NCBI GenBank assembly: GCA_021399435.1
Contig: JAJTUP010000005.1
Span: 124,001-188,000 of the forward strand
Origin: Diaporthe sp. PMI_573
Lineage: Eukaryota; Ascomycota; Sordariomycetes; Diaporthales; Diaporthaceae
Direction: 5' to 3'
DNA: 64,000 bases
Shown in pieces: positions 20,886 to 33,484 of this stretch; position 1 is the stretch's first letter; every line of letters begins with the position of its first letter. Position numbers and translations under genes: made by a program. A model generated the notes under the pieces. The model was not told the origin of the DNA. It did not search any database and worked only from the letters and a program-made list of their open reading frames with translations.

Positions 20886-22762
20886 GTGATGGTCCCTGCC
20901 ACGGCCGGGCTCCCAGCTGTATTTGGTGAGGCTGTGGGCCACACCAAACAACCAAACATTCTCCATGTCACATTGTGTCATTGTTGGGTTCAAACCCAGC
21001 ACTACACTCTTAACCCAGATACGGTGGCCGACCTTAAGGACGGCATCGAGATTGAAAAGCCCCCCAATACGTTTAGAGATGCGATCAATTTTGCATCCCA
21101 ACTGCACAATGTTGGTTGGATATGGATCGACTCGCTAGGCATTTGTCAAGGCGGCCCCGACGTCGAAAAGGACTGGCTTCACGAGGCGGCTCTGATGCAA
21201 AGGGTGTATCGGGAGTCTTATCTCAATATATCCGCTACTGCTGCTCCGAATAGTGGCGTTGGTCTGTATACTGATCGTGACTGTAGAAGTCTCCGGGAAA
21301 ACGAGGTCAGTCTTAAGATTGACGGGATTCCTGGTCTAGCACTGCATGAAGAGAAGCACCATCACAACCAAAGAGGAGAGATTATCAGACCCAAGAAAGG
21401 TCATTCTGGTCCGTTGTTGTGGAAATGGTTCGCACAGCTCTTCAGCGCCCCCACGCCGGCACGACGCAAGCAGGCCGAACCCGTGGCGGAGATCGACTGG
21501 GGCGGTGAGAAGCCGTTCACTCTAGCCCTTCCTGAACCAGAGGGACTCCGCAGGTGTCTTCTCATCAGCTCCTCGCATTGGGACGATTTGGTAAACAAGG
21601 CTCCTGTAGATTTCAGGGCTTGGGTTCTCCAGGAACAGCTTCTGGCCCCGAGGGTTCTGCATTTCTGCAAAGGGAGCATCGCATGGGAGTGTGGTGGGTT
21701 TACAAGGGCAGAAGGCCACCCTACCGGGCTCCCCAGGTTCCAACTGCAGCATGACAAGATCCTGCCAGAGGTTTCACTCAAGGGCTTACACCCATCCAAG
21801 CATGGAAAAGGATTAAGAACGATCCGGCTGGGAGACCACAAGGAGCCCGACCCTCACATCCCAGAAAGAGATCTTTACGGGTTCGAGCTTTGGGCACGGG
21901 TAGTTGAGATGTACTCCAGAATTAATCTTAAATTGGCAAGCTCATCGCTCTATCCGGGATTGCGTAACACATGTCAACCAGCGTACTTGGCTCTAAAGAT
22001 GACTCGGCCCAGTATGTGTCCGGTTTGTGGCGTAAATATTTTGAGAGCCAGCTTCTATGGAGGGTCGAGCCCATTTTCATAGGACACGATCGAAGTTTCC
22101 AACAGCCAGGCCGACGACCAGAGCATTTTAGGGCACCGTCGTTTTCCTGGGCCTCTGTCGATGCACAAAATGGCCTCGACGACCAACCAGGCAACAGCAT
22201 CTCATACGGCGAGGTGACAGACCAAGACTTACTTATCAAGATCAAAAAGGGCGTGAGTGACGTTGTGATCAAGAATCAGACTGAGAATTTCTTCGGTCTC
22301 GTAGCTGGTGGCCACATCATGCTCGACGGCAAACTAAGGAAGATCAAACTGGCTAAGGAAGAACGGGGCAGGTTTAACTGGCGGCTCCTAGAGCGTAACA
22401 GCGTCTGGCCGAACCTCGACAAGGAAAGACACCACAACGTCTACGTCGACGCACCGCACGACGATGAGAGGCTCCACGGCATATTCGAGTCGGACAAGGT
22501 TTACTGCCTCCCGGCGGCGCGCGGTCCGAGATCGGAAGACATGGAATCCAAATACATCATCTACCTGATCCTGCAGCAAGCCGACGACGATGACCAAGCC
22601 AAGGACCTGAACAGTTCGGAACAGAAAGCCACGTTCCACCGCATCGGCATGGCGAAGCTATCTAGGTGGGGTGACAAGCTCACTTACGCGCACATTCTGA
22701 GCCCACATGAGTTGATGTCTGGCGATGAGATATTGGCGTTCAGGAGTCCAGAAAGTACATGA
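20886..22762 (+). pseudogene. HET-domain (heterokaryon incompatibility) gene, frame-disrupted
   Basis: Two long plus-strand frames read as one HET protein: 20886-about 21930 and about 21930-22762. The first holds the HET core: HCW near 35, TFRDAINFA, WIWIDSLGICQ, a DVEKDW-EAALM-VYRESYLNI block and a WVLQEQLLAPRVLHF block. The second frame starts just before the conserved KLIALSGIA block. Between them is a one-base shift near 21926-21935, and directly after SGIA the second frame has TAA (21965-21967), a codon one C-to-T from CAA. Core residues are already unusual (LCHCW for LSHCWG). A 71-nt GT-AG segment (21911-21981) could splice the two frames together, but it would delete the conserved YSR-to-SGIA block. 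HET proteins trigger cell death in non-self fusion; this copy is probably inactive. Confidence 0.7.
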
Positions 22763-23187
22763 AATAACTTTCTCGGTGCCCGAGGGCAGGACTAAATTCG
22801 GAGGCACTGCTACTGTTCAGAGGACCATGAGGCAAGCCGAATGTCTCTTAATTATTTAATGAACGTCGTGTGGGTCCTGTCTACTTGCATCTCATTCGGG
22901 TGTTGACGAAGGTTTGCCCATGGAAAATGGTAAAGCATGATCGACATTGAGATAAAGTTTTCTTCATGCGAATTGGTTCGCTTCGCATATGAATCGAGCA
23001 CCCAGAGCTTGCACCATGAGATCGAAAGTGCATATCCTGAGATGGGGTAGAGAAACAGCAACAACAGCCGTGTGGCCACGCGGCAATCCAAATGTAGAAG
23101 CTTGCAAACTGCAAATGAAAATTTGAGATACATATAAGTCTAGTTCTATCGCTTGGTCATGATTCGCTATATCCTTCCGACATCTAA
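22763..23187. other. Convergent intergenic region
   Basis: 3' flanks of the HET relic and the NRPS-like gene. Small frames only. Confidence 0.5.
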
Positions 23188-26100
23188 TTAGAAACCCCAC
23201 TGCTTGCACCAATGCTTCATCATATCCGGCGTAACAGCCCTTGTCTCCCTCACACCCTGGCACCTCTCCAGTGTCTTCTCCATATCATAAATCACAGCCC
23301 CAGGCGCCTGAGCCATGTCACGGTAAGAGTCAATAAGCTTAACACCAGGGTTGCGAGCCACGCTCTCGGGGCCATCGGCCTGCGTCTTCTCCAGCCTGTC
23401 GACCCACTCCCCAAAGTCGACCAGCTCGCGGATCCTCTCCTTGCCGTAGAACTCCTGAACTGCGGCAGCCAAGTCCGGCCACTGAGACTCGTGCGGGTTC
23501 ACGCCGTGGTAGTAACCCGTGATTTCATCAGCCCCTCCAAGAACACGCGACACACCCGTCGCCTCGAGGACGAGGCTCGCGATCCGCTCCGCGGGGGTCC
23601 AGTCCACCCGGTCCATGGACCCTAGGTGCGAGGGGAGCGCGCCGAGGTACAGGCTGCTGGCGATGATGCTGGGCAGCCACTCCTGGCGGTTCCAGACGCC
23701 CGCCTCGGCCTCGGGACCGGCAACCTGTCCCACGCGGACGATGGCGTGGGGGAAGTCGCCCGCCGCGGCAGCAGCAGCATCCTCGAGGATCAGGCTGCCG
23801 ACGGCCTTGCTGCGGCCGTACCCGCCGTTGGGGAGGGCAAAGTCCTCCAGCCGGCGCTCAGGGACCTTATCCGCGCCGTGGGTGGCGGGGTCCCACCTGT
23901 CCGCGACGGCGATGGAGCTGATGAAGGTCACCTCGACGCGGCGGGCCGCCGAGGCAGCGAGGTCGGCGACGTGCCGGACGCCTGCGAGCGAGGGCTCGAA
24001 GGACTCGATGGGGATGTTAAAGTTTACCGGCCAGGCATTGTGGATGAAGCGGTCGGCCTCGGCCTGGAGCCGGGAGTAGACGGCGTCCGGAAGGCCGAGT
24101 TGCGCTTGGGAGAGGTCGGCGTGATGGAACTCGGCCTTGGTCGCCAGCGTGCTCGTGTCCAGGCCTCGGTCTGCGAAGGCCTTGGTCTGCTGGGCGCGGC
24201 CGCCGTCTGCCGCGCGGTTGAGGCAGATGACCTTGGCGACGCGGGGGTTGCGAGCCATGAAGTCAAGGAGGTAGGATCCCAACATGCCGGTGGAGCCTGT
24301 TAGGATCACTGTCTGGTTGTCGTTCCTCGGGTCGGGCCTGTTAGGATGGGCCTTGGTGAGGTTTTCTGTGTACTTCTTCCAGATGGCATTCATGGCTTGC
24401 TGTTGTTGTTCGTCTTCACTAAGAGTCTGACCCTGGCCGTTGAGAACATTGCTCAGGATGTGTGTGGCAAGGCGCCGTGGTGTAGCGTTCTGGTATATGA
24501 CTCTAGCTGCGACAGCCTTGTCATCAACGGGGTGGCCTGCGTCCTTCAGCCCGGCTCGGAGGAGCTTTGCGGCCTTCATAACACCCATAGAATCGACGCC
24601 AGCTGCGAAGAAGTCGACATCCACGTCCAGCCTTTCCGCCGCGACATACTTGCGAAGTGTCGCGACGATCGACTCGGCTAATGACTCCTCAGACTTGAGA
24701 TCAAGTTCGACGATCTCCTCTGCGTGCTCCTCAGCCTTTGCATTTTCATAAATCTTGTCGATCTCATCCTTGTACAATTTGACAGTTGCGGCCCGCTGGA
24801 CGGTTCCTTTGCCGGCACGCGAGAAGGGCTTTTCCGGGTTCGACAAGGTCACCATGTCGCGGCTGATGCGTCCGTGAGCGACTGTCTCAACGTTGGCCTT
24901 CTCAACCAGAGGCCAGACATTGTCCAATAACGCCTTCTCCTCCTCCTTTGTCTTTGGATGAACCCTCGGCTCGAGGATAAGGCCTGCCTGGAACTTCTCC
25001 GCTCCCACCACCATGGCGCCCTTGAGGCTGGGGTGATCGCCGACGATCTCCTCTATCGTGACCGGGTTCAGTTTCTCGCCATTGCTGAATACGATAATGT
25101 TGTCCGCACGGCCATGGTAGATCCAGTGATTAGGCTTTGTCGGGTGAGGGCGGTATAGGTCACGAGTGCTCCACTCGTTGAGGTCGGGGAACGTGTAGAA
25201 TACGCCCTGTAGGCCGGGGTGGGGATGCTCGTTCCCCTTTTGCCGCACAAAGACCAGCTCGTAGACTTCTTCATCGCCCTGCTTCCGGAATTCGCAGCCC
25301 ATTATTTCGGGAACGTAGATGAAATACTGCCACAGGTCCGGGTCGTTCCTCGCGTACGTCGGGAACGGGGCGAATTCGGTGGCCCCGATTAGGTTCATGA
25401 TCCCTGTGCCTCGTCTGGCTATCCGATTTCCTGCCTGGCGTGCTAGGTTTCCGCCACCGAAAGCAACGACGTTCAACTTTGTCAGTGCCCGCAAGCCCTC
25501 CTCCGACTGTGTCATTTCTTCTATGATGGCTGGTGGGAGTGCCGTGGATTGAACATCCATGTTGTCCAGGCAATCTATCACCAGGTCCGCGGACAATGGG
25601 CGCTCGGCGATGGCCAAGCACACAGGAGTATCCCAAAAGAAGGACATGGAGACGGCACACATCATGCCGGCCATGTGGAAAAGGGGCATCGGGATAAAAT
25701 GCCTGTGCGATCGGTCTGCCCACTCACGGAAGGAAAATTTCTTGCCCTCCCAGAGCGGCAAGTCGTGCATGCCATCCATAGCATTCCACATTCCCTGCCG
25801 TACGACAATGGGCTTTGGGAGGCCGGTGCTCCCGCTCGTGTGGAGGATGAGGATAGGGTCCCACTCGGCTTCGTCGAATGTCTTGGTGTACGGGAAGTGA
25901 GGGACCTGCTCCTTGGGGAACCAGGCATCCAACGGGCTGACCTCAACTGCCTGCATGTCTCGTTCCGCCAGCAATGGCTGCACAGCCTGCTTTTGCGATC
26001 CAGCAAAAGCTAGAATGTTGCAGCTCGTCTTGTCGAAGAGGTTGAGCTGGCCCTCCTTGGAGTTTCTCGGGGAGATGAACAGGGCCTTTTGAGCACGTTA

Positions 26101-26450
26101 GCACAAAATAGGCGAGTGACGTATGACATGACGATGCTTACCGCGTACCCGGCCTTGACAGCCGCGACCATGAGCACAATGTACCGTACATCATTGGGGC
26201 CAAGATAGGCTATGGTCGGGAAGGTGTCCTTCTCCGGCGTGCCGCAGACCTCAACGATCCTATGGGCGCAACGATTGACCGCGTTGGCCATGTCCTTCCA
26301 GGTGAGGACCCGCCATCCGTCGGACGGCTCAGAAGAGCGCGGGATCTGGAAGCATTCTCGGTCTGGGTCTCGGCTGGAGACCTGATCGATCAGTGTTGGC
26401 AGTAGACGTCTGCCATAAGGTGTGGAACTCAGATTCGCAACTGATCCCAT
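23188..26450 (-). CDS. NRPS-like adenylate-forming reductase (A-T-R)
   Basis: Exon 1 26142-26450 and exon 2 23188-26085 (56-nt intron) give 1068 aa. Adenylation domain about 20-540: LHTSGSTGLPKP (A3, near 185), NLIGATEF (A5), STRDLY (A7), GRADNIIVFSNGEK (A8) and a Lys-containing GKGTVQR (A10). Carrier domain about 560-640 with the phosphopantetheine Ser in AGVDSMG (about 600). Reductase domain about 695-1068: NADPH loop TGSTGMLG (about 700), SSIAV with the catalytic Ser and YGRSK with Tyr/Lys (about 857-861). The size and A-T-R order are those of fungal carboxylic-acid-reductase-type enzymes: an acid is adenylated, tethered and released as aldehyde or alcohol. There is no condensation domain. 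It heads a run of same-strand genes with an NmrA-like reductase and a transporter; substrate cannot be read from the sequence. Confidence 0.9.
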
Positions 26451-27821
26451 TTCAGGTTGATTCGTGTATCTCGATGATATGGTAGGATTGAGTCGAAATT
26501 ATCGTTCGGGTAATTATCCGGCTTTGATTCTGGAGTTTTATTTGAAGGTTTCTCAGGTGGAGGCTGTTCAGGTCAAGCGTGTCAGATAAGGCTTTCCAGG
26601 TAGAAGGCGAGTGTTGAAGATGTCTGTATAATTTGCGAATGCTCGATGGAGAGGAAGGTGGCCGACTTTTATCATCGAAGCCCGTCCGGCGTGGACGACT
26701 TTCCCGGCCGAACAGGCTTTGTGCGTCGTCCCCTTTCCATGACTGTGGCGTCAGCAAGCGATCCCAGTGTCATTGACGAGTGCGTGAGCGAAGACTCTTG
26801 CAACAGTGGTCCACAATTATCTCCATCAGCCGCGAAAGACCGCCAGGCAGGTCATCCCAGCACGCCTTATCCCATTTGTCCCTCAACTCGGCACCGAAGC
26901 CATGGGCACGAGAGGTTGATTTCCACAGCCATTCTGGCGCGAGTCAAGCAGCCATCAATGTCGTACTGCTGTCGTGGCGGGAGGAAATGGACCGTCGGCG
27001 CAATGCGTCATGGTGCGCCGCAAAGCTTGTTCATCCTTCAGGGCTGCACTTCGGCTCGTGCCGATCAACCGATGCCTGCCTTGGCTAGGCCGGATCACTA
27101 TTACTGAACATTTTGGATGTGAGCACTGTCGACGGCCGATATGACAGCTCGGCACTCGTGCTCGATCGATTCCAAAGACCCACACGAAATCCACAACCGC
27201 ATGACCTGCAGCCACACAGCTCACGCACCTGACGTCTGTGCTCTGCCCGAAACGCGGGTGCGAAGTGGACGGGTATAACTGGGATTAGTGGGAGGCCGAG
27301 CCCAAAACCCAGAGAGATCTGCCCGAAGTACCCGAGCCGCGAGGAATGCAACCCAGAGAGCAAGGGCGGCTTTATTACCTACCGAGCTCACATGCCGGGT
27401 GGAGCCAGTCAGCTTCGAGAAATGTTCTAGAAGACGCAGTGACACCGCAGCGGCCTCGATCGGCGGCTGCTCTCCCCCACGGCATTGGGCCAACGCTTGC
27501 TCCGAGATCTGCTTGCTGCGGTGCTACCCATACCTGCTCGGCAGCTCCGCCAAGACGCGAGTTCGCGACTATGAGTCTTGGCTCTCTCGATAAACCCTCC
27601 ACCACCCACCCAACAATCATTGTTTTCAGAGCCAACTCGACACTCTGAGACCTTTCGAGCCCTTCAGATTATATATTTCAGCTTGTAAGCGGTCCGGTGG
27701 GCCAATCAAGACCAGAAACCTTATTTTCATATACAAAGCGGGGACTCAAACTCTCCGAGACGATGGTCAACCGAGTCTACCCGCATAACTAAAGGGAGCA
27801 CAATCTCGCATATCTCGGCCC
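26451..27821. other. Intergenic, no supported gene
   Basis: 1.4 kb upstream of the NRPS-like gene. Frames up to 153 codons on both strands, overlapping one another, without motifs or introns. GC-rich but no domain recognised. Confidence 0.4.
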
Positions 27822-28793
27822 CTACACGTTCTTTGGCTTCTGGACAGCCCATTCGGAAATGCCACTCCCCTGCCTAAGTACGTCCTTGTGCTCCAAAAGC
27901 CACCCCTTCACACTCGTCGGCTTCCTGCCCAGTGTCCTCTCCACAAAGTTGTTCAGAGCCCATGTCTCTTCGTTCGCCTCCTCGAATTTGAAGAAGTGCC
28001 ACAGCTGTTGAACAACATATGGTCCCATGATCGGCGTGTAGGTTTCAGAGAAGGCCCCAAAGCTTCCGTCATAGGCAACCGGTTGCCCAAACACCTCGGA
28101 AATGATGCCGGCTATCTCCCCAAAGTTCAGCCAGTCCTGACCGTTGTTCATGGTGTGGAAAGCGCCAATGTGTTTGACATTGGCCGAGAGGAAAAGCCTC
28201 CCGGCAACCTCGGCGATGTCTCTAGGGTCAATAAAGGGCACACGGTGCTCGGGCCAGATCAGAGTCCCCTTGGCCAGGACCGACTTGATCTGCAGGTGAA
28301 AATTGTCGATGAAGCTGGCACCAGAGTTGATGTACGTGACCGGGAGCCCGCTCGCGTCGAGGATGCGTTTAGCGATGGGATGCTCAACAGGGAGAGACCC
28401 CGGCCCCACTTCCTTGGGTATACGGGCCGGCGAGATCTCCGGGAACACACCAAGCAGGCGGATGATGTGCACAACGCTATTGGCTTCTTTTAGAGCTGTG
28501 ACCAGGTTCGTCATGGCAGGTTCCTCAGAAAGTCCCGCGGGAGTGATAATGAAGACCCCTTCGATGCCGTCCACGGCGGCCGCGAGCGAGACAGGATCAT
28601 TGTAGTTGGCATCAATGACTTCGGCATCGGGGAAGGCGCTCTGCAATTCACTCCTCTTGCTGGGACTGCTTGTCGCGAGTCGCAGCTTGATCGTTGGTGC
28701 TTCCCGGGCCAAGTATGCGGCTAGTGGGCGACCGATGTGAGCGGCTGCCCCAAAGATGAGGATGCTCTTCGGAATAGGCTTCTTGAACGACAT
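27822..28793 (-). CDS. NmrA-like NAD(P)-binding protein
   Basis: Intronless, 323 aa from the ATG at 28793. The N-terminus has beta-strand SILIFGAAAHIG (about 10-21), the GxxxxxG version of the Rossmann loop found in atypical SDRs; ATSSPSKRSEL and DANYNDP place the cofactor ribose and acidic loops. HPIAKRIL, PVTYINSGASF and PFIDPRDIAEVAGRLF are the NmrA-like substrate-side blocks. No YxxxK pair in the normal spacing is seen, as usual for NmrA-like proteins. Such proteins either reduce small isoprenoid or aromatic substrates or act as redox sensors. Placed 1.4 kb upstream of the NRPS-like gene on the same strand, it could be a tailoring enzyme (inference). Confidence 0.8.
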   Translation of the reverse strand: MSFKKPIPKSILIFGAAAHIGRPLAAYLAREAPTIKLRLATSSPSKRSELQSAFPDAEVIDANYNDPVSLAAAVDGIEGVFIITPAGLSEEPAMTNLVTALKEANSVVHIIRLLGVFPEISPARIPKEVGPGSLPVEHPIAKRILDASGLPVTYINSGASFIDNFHLQIKSVLAKGTLIWPEHRVPFIDPRDIAEVAGRLFLSANVKHIGAFHTMNNGQDWLNFGEIAGIISEVFGQPVAYDGSFGAFSETYTPIMGPYVVQQLWHFFKFEEANEETWALNNFVERTLGRKPTSVKGWLLEHKDVLRQGSGISEWAVQKPKNV

Positions 28794-29538
28794 CTTGGAA
28801 GACTGTTGTGTGGCACCTCGTGCCAAAGTTGAATAATACCTTGGGCGTGGAATTCTTTCTTTTCAAGCAGACGTATAGCTTCCTGAACTGGCGGTGAGTA
28901 TTCTTGGAGTACTGCTCAAGTTATGACTTTGACGTTGAATTTATAACCCTCCTCTTTTATCCTATTCGTGACAAGCTAGGAAGGCACAGTCTGTGTGTAT
29001 ATTGCCAAGCCGCAATGTGCAGGCCTTAAACGGGTTTCGCGTTCGTCCGTGTCTGTTAATTCCATGCCCGGTCTGGTCCAATAAGCCGAAACCGTAGCAT
29101 GGGCCACGTGGAGCTGGCGCGGTATTTGGCTTGCCAAGCCTTGTTCAAGCCGCTATTGTGACTGTCTCAAGGCTCTTCAATCCCTTCAAGCCGCTAAACA
29201 ATGCAAGACAGGGTTTGTAGCGAGAGAACTCATTGAGCTAAAGTAGTGGATGGGAAATTGGGTTGTGCCGATCCGATCGAGGCATCGACTCTCTTTCAAA
29301 GCTGGGTCAGGTTCCGCGGAATGAAGGTCGAATATTTTCAGTCGCCGCATTCGTTGGAGCTGATAAAGAATCTGCATTGGACGACGGGCATGAACATACG
29401 AATACTTCACAATGCCCGACACATCAAAACTGCCAAGACATTCGCAAAGAAACCGGCGTGTTGCTGATATCATTCCATGAGGAGAGCATTCCCTAGGGGA
29501 GTATCGCCAAGCATTGTTATAGATACCAATCGGCCAAC
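28794..29538. other. Intergenic, no gene seen
   Basis: Promoter side of the NmrA-like gene and 3' side of the chromate transporter gene. Frames under 120 codons without motifs. Confidence 0.45.
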
Positions 29539-31285
29539 TCAAGCTTTAACGATAGCATACCACACCATGCCCAGGACGCCACCCAATATTATCGCCAACG
29601 GCGCACTCAGCCCAAACCATCGCCCACCCACAAAGCTCGTCGCAGTGATGGCCACCCACCACGGGTCGCCGCCAAGAGGGCTCCCATTCGACTTTGTCTC
29701 ATCCAATATCCCAATCTGCCACAACCTGTAGACAGCCGTGTACACCAGACCGACTGCCGCCGCATTAACGCCCCTCAGGAGCGAAACAAGCCACCTCCGG
29801 GACCGCAGCTCCTTCCAGAAGCCCATCACGCCAGACACGATGATCATGCCGGGGGCAAAGATAGCCACGAACGCAACCATGGCGCCGACAAAGTTAGGGA
29901 GCGGCGTATTCGCGGCGGCAAGGGACCCAAGATACACCGCGAAGTTGAAGTTGGGGCCCGGAAACGCTTGGATGACGGCGAGGCCGAGCAGGAAGTCCCG
30001 CGCCGAGACCCAGCCCTCGGCGACGATGTATTCCCGGAGAAGTGGGATCACCACAGGCCCGCCGCCAAAGATGATGGTCCCCGCGAGGTAGAGGTTTGCG
30101 AAGAGTGAGAAACCCCGCGGTGGGTTCCTCAGAAGACCGCGGAGCGTGAGGACTGTGACAAATGAGGCGAGGAAAAAGGCGATGATTAGGAGGCCGCGCT
30201 TCCAGGTGAGGAGCGCGAGGACTTGATTTTGTTGAACGCTCGGGTGTTGTGCGCTGCTGATGGGCTCGTCTGCTTGCGATGGTGTCCTCTCCACCACGGG
30301 CAGCTCACCGTCTTGCCGTGTCCGATTGCGTCGTAGTTGGACGCTGCTCTCGGATATTGTGGCCGAGGGCTGCTGGATAATCGGGTCCTGCGATTCGATC
30401 CTTGCTGATTCTTCAGTGATCTGCCTCTCTTGCTGATGGTTTCGCGATGTCACAATCTTCCGTGTCCAATTTAGCGCCTTGTGCCCTATTCGCAGGTCCC
30501 ATACCACTGTTGCCAGCCCGCCAGCCACCATGAGTAGGGGGAAGTACCAAAGAGAAGAGTACAGGATGCCAGCAGCACCGCTAAAGCAGACGATAACTCG
30601 TGTCATCTTATCGGTAATTGCCTTCTCAGCCAACTGCACCGCGGCCAATGCGATGATGCCGACCGTGGCTGAGTTGAGGCCTGACAAGAGTGCATACACG
30701 GGAGCAGGAAGTCGATCGCCGACTTGAGATATTCCGAGTGATAATCCATACATTCCAAGAGCTCCAGGGAGACTGTCCATAAGTAAGCGTCAGTGGCTTG
30801 CCATTAGCTGTAAGGTATACAGCCCAGCGAACGTTCGTCCCTGCTTACCTCCACAAGGCGAAAGATAAGACTCCCATCGCCCAACCGCCGTGGATTGAGT
30901 TGATGCAGTATAGCATCTTGGTACTAGCAGGGCCCGGAAGTGCCTGACATACAGCGAACAGCTCCTGATACTGTGTTTTGTTAGTATTTGCACCGGTCCT
31001 GGACAGGGGTTTCCTGAGACATACGGTTTGCTCATCGATCCATTGCTCCTGTTCTACAAACTTCTTGTAGAACTATTATATGTGCCTGTCAGTAAAAGAT
31101 CATCGTTGGCTTGCGAGTGCTTGCACGCTCACAATTTGAAAATGCACAGGCGGCCCGCCAAATGCGGTTATGCCCATGTGCCAATTAGCCAAGAAGGCAT
31201 CCCGACAGCCGCCCCAGGCCGCCGGCGAGGAGGAGGACGCCAGCCTCGACTCCACGGGTCGTCGGGCAGATGGAATGGAACTCAT
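29539..31285 (-). CDS. Chromate ion transporter (CHR family)
   Basis: Four exons, 31133-31285, 31025-31072, 30849-30970 and 29539-30772, joined by three short introns, give 518 aa. The ATG at 30780 would drop the conserved N-terminus. The first CHR half carries MGITAFGGPPVHF (about 37-49), WIDEQTYQELFAVCQALPGP and the SLPGALGMYGLSL start of exon 4. The second half carries YLAGTIIFGGGPVVIPL, VSARDFLLGLAVIQAFPGP and ANTPLPNFVGA, the classic FGGGxxV and PGP motifs. About ten membrane spans and a hydrophilic Ser/Gln/Glu-rich linker (about 215-300) between halves fit two-domain fungal CHR proteins. Known members move chromate, often alongside sulphate. A full-length, undamaged gene. Confidence 0.9.
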
Positions 31286-31980
31286 GGTTTCCGAGGCTGG
31301 TCTATGATATGCCGGCTCTCGAGGTGCTCAATCCGTCGGTAAGAAATCCAAGGGAGAATGAAGAGAGAGCCGCGAGTTAGTCTGTCATTCTTTTTTGACA
31401 CCGCTCTGTTGAAAGGAGTCTCGCCAAGGAACTTACGGGGATCACGTGAAATAGCGTGATAGCCGCCAGGCCAACTACGGGTCTTGATGAATTCTCTCCA
31501 TAACTCCGATATGTGTCACCACAATATGACAACTCATAAATATGATGAGAAGCAAATGCCGCCTATTTATTGTGCTCAAGTGGACTTTATCTTGGACCCA
31601 CTATGCATTCTCGCCATGCGCTTCTAGCTGTTGCAGAGACCAATTAAATCGAGTTTATCCCTTGACCAAAAAACCAGTCCATGAAGTTCCAGGCTGTCCA
31701 CAGGTTTGCCTTTTCTCATCTTCAATCTTCTTGCTTTCGTCGTCACCGAGGATGTTCTCGTGGTTGAGCACGAAGCTCATAGTAACACCGTCCCAGTAGA
31801 TCCTCACCTGAAGGACTATATCTCAAGGCCCGAGTAACCTAGGACCTACACCTTTGAAAGCGGACCACCCGGGTAGAGTAGGGCAAATGAAGGCTTCTGA
31901 TCAAAGAGTCACAAATAGAGACCATTTGAAAGAGTAGAAGAGGGTTAAATTCTGGGCGGGAAAGTTTCTGTCAGTTAAAG
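31286..31980. other. Intergenic, transition to AT-rich repeat block
   Basis: No gene seen. The end of this stretch (about 31960-31980) leads straight into an ATG of the transposon relic. Confidence 0.4.
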
Positions 31981-33480
31981 CAACACACCCACCAACACTA
32001 TTACCATAATGGCTGAACAACAAAATCCAACTAATACAGGTACGTTTTGATTTTAAATTAATTTATTCTTATAAATCTTTACTAAATTTAATAAAGTATA
32101 ACTATAAGATAACCTCAGTAAGTAAGTTAGCCTTTATAGCTAAGAGGCTACACGATTATAGAAACAACAAGATAGGTAATAATTATAAATGCTTACTAGA
32201 CTAAAAGCGTCTTTAGAAACTCCCGGGGGTTACATAGCTTCGAGATAAAGCTTACCTACGCTAAGTGCCCCACGTATATAAACACGACGTTAAAGATACT
32301 GTTAAAGGCGGTTAAAAGCAAAAAAATATAAGGTAGCTGACATAGTGGCGTATAAAGCCCGAGGCAAGACAGTAAAGGTGATTATAGTAATAAAAACGGT
32401 AAATGCTAGATTTATTTAGCCTTAGATAATTATAAGGGTAAGAGAGAACTTATAGATAATTATAAGAAAGGAGACCTTTTTAAGTGTCTGTAAGACAGTA
32501 AGTAGGATAAAAACTATAATTCTTACTATATTAAATATAATTATATACGTCCTATAGTTTAAGAGTATATTTAGCGCGAATAACTAAGTTAGGAGATAAT
32601 TAACTATAATAAAAATACCAATAATAACAAACATCGCCTTAAATATATTAAAAAAATAGCCGTTATACTGTTAAACAGAAACGTTTATTAGTAGGCGTGG
32701 GCACTACATGTAAGGAGTTACCCTAGACCTTAGTACTAGTAGCGTGCACGCCAAAAGATGAGTTTAGTGGCCGTAAGTCAATTTTTTGGGCTATTTTAAG
32801 ACCCTAACTTCGTACCTCTACATTACCCTTATTTCTTACTAAAAAAGCATGTAACTTAGTTTATTAGATAGCCTGATTTCTAAAGTTTATCTATATTTAG
32901 TTTAGTTACTATTAGAGTTAAGGTTGGCTAGCTATTTAAAGCTAAAAATAGTAGGTCTAAGGGCCAAATTTTCTGGCCTCTCTATCTGCATACCAGAGCC
33001 AACCCACACATGCCCGCAGGTAAGATAATGTCGGAAAGACTATAAGGAGGGCTAACAGAAGCCTACTTAAATTTAATGCAAAGTTGTCCAAACCATTCTC
33101 AAACGTCCCAACTTGCCTCCAGGCACCTTACAGCGACCCTGCCGAATACACACACTGCTGAAGGTACTAACCTTTAGATATACTAGTGTAAAAGCAACAC
33201 GCTGTACTTACAAGCTAGTCAGAGCAACCTATATTTTAGGACACTATTTAATAATAGCTAATAAGTAAGCTGATAGATAATATAAAATAATATTTTTTTA
33301 AAATATAGTATACAAAAGTTTTTAATTAATATAATTTTTAATTTTTTAATTTTTATTTTAATTTTTTTTATATTTATACTTGAAGATTTATATTATTTAT
33401 TTATGGTTTATTTAAAAAAGAATTTACCTAGTTTATTTTTCAAGCTATATATAGCCAAAATTCTAACCCAGATCATCTCT
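31981..33480 (+). repeat. AT-rich, RIP-like transposon relic
   Basis: 1.5 kb of strongly AT-rich DNA with almost no open frame longer than 30 codons on either strand. It opens with ATGGCTGAACAAC at 32010 followed by a GTACG donor-like site, as if it were the first exon of an element gene; nothing downstream can be translated. Runs of TA, TTA and TAAT and the loss of CpA/TpG fit RIP. It includes the left copy of the 0.5-kb dispersed repeat described separately. Confidence 0.6.
32660..33185 (+). repeat. Dispersed repeat, copy A (RIP-like)
   Basis: Reverse-complement match to 45.77-46.27 kb. Shared landmarks in order: TTAAACaGAAACG, TTATTAGTAGGCGTGGGCAC, GGAGTTACCCTAGACC, TTTTTTGGGCT, AGACCCTAACTTCGTACCTC, AGTTTATTAGATAGCCTGA and AGAGCCAACCCAC. 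Nearly all differences are A/T in copy A where copy B has G/C, mainly TG-to-TA and CA-to-TA. No open frame in either copy. Confidence 0.8.
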
Positions 33481-33484
33481 CATT

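Noticed and set aside
30773..30780. ATG at 30780 as the start of the chromate transporter
   Set aside because: It lies in an intron; upstream exons carry the conserved FGGPPVHF and ALPGP blocks in phase.
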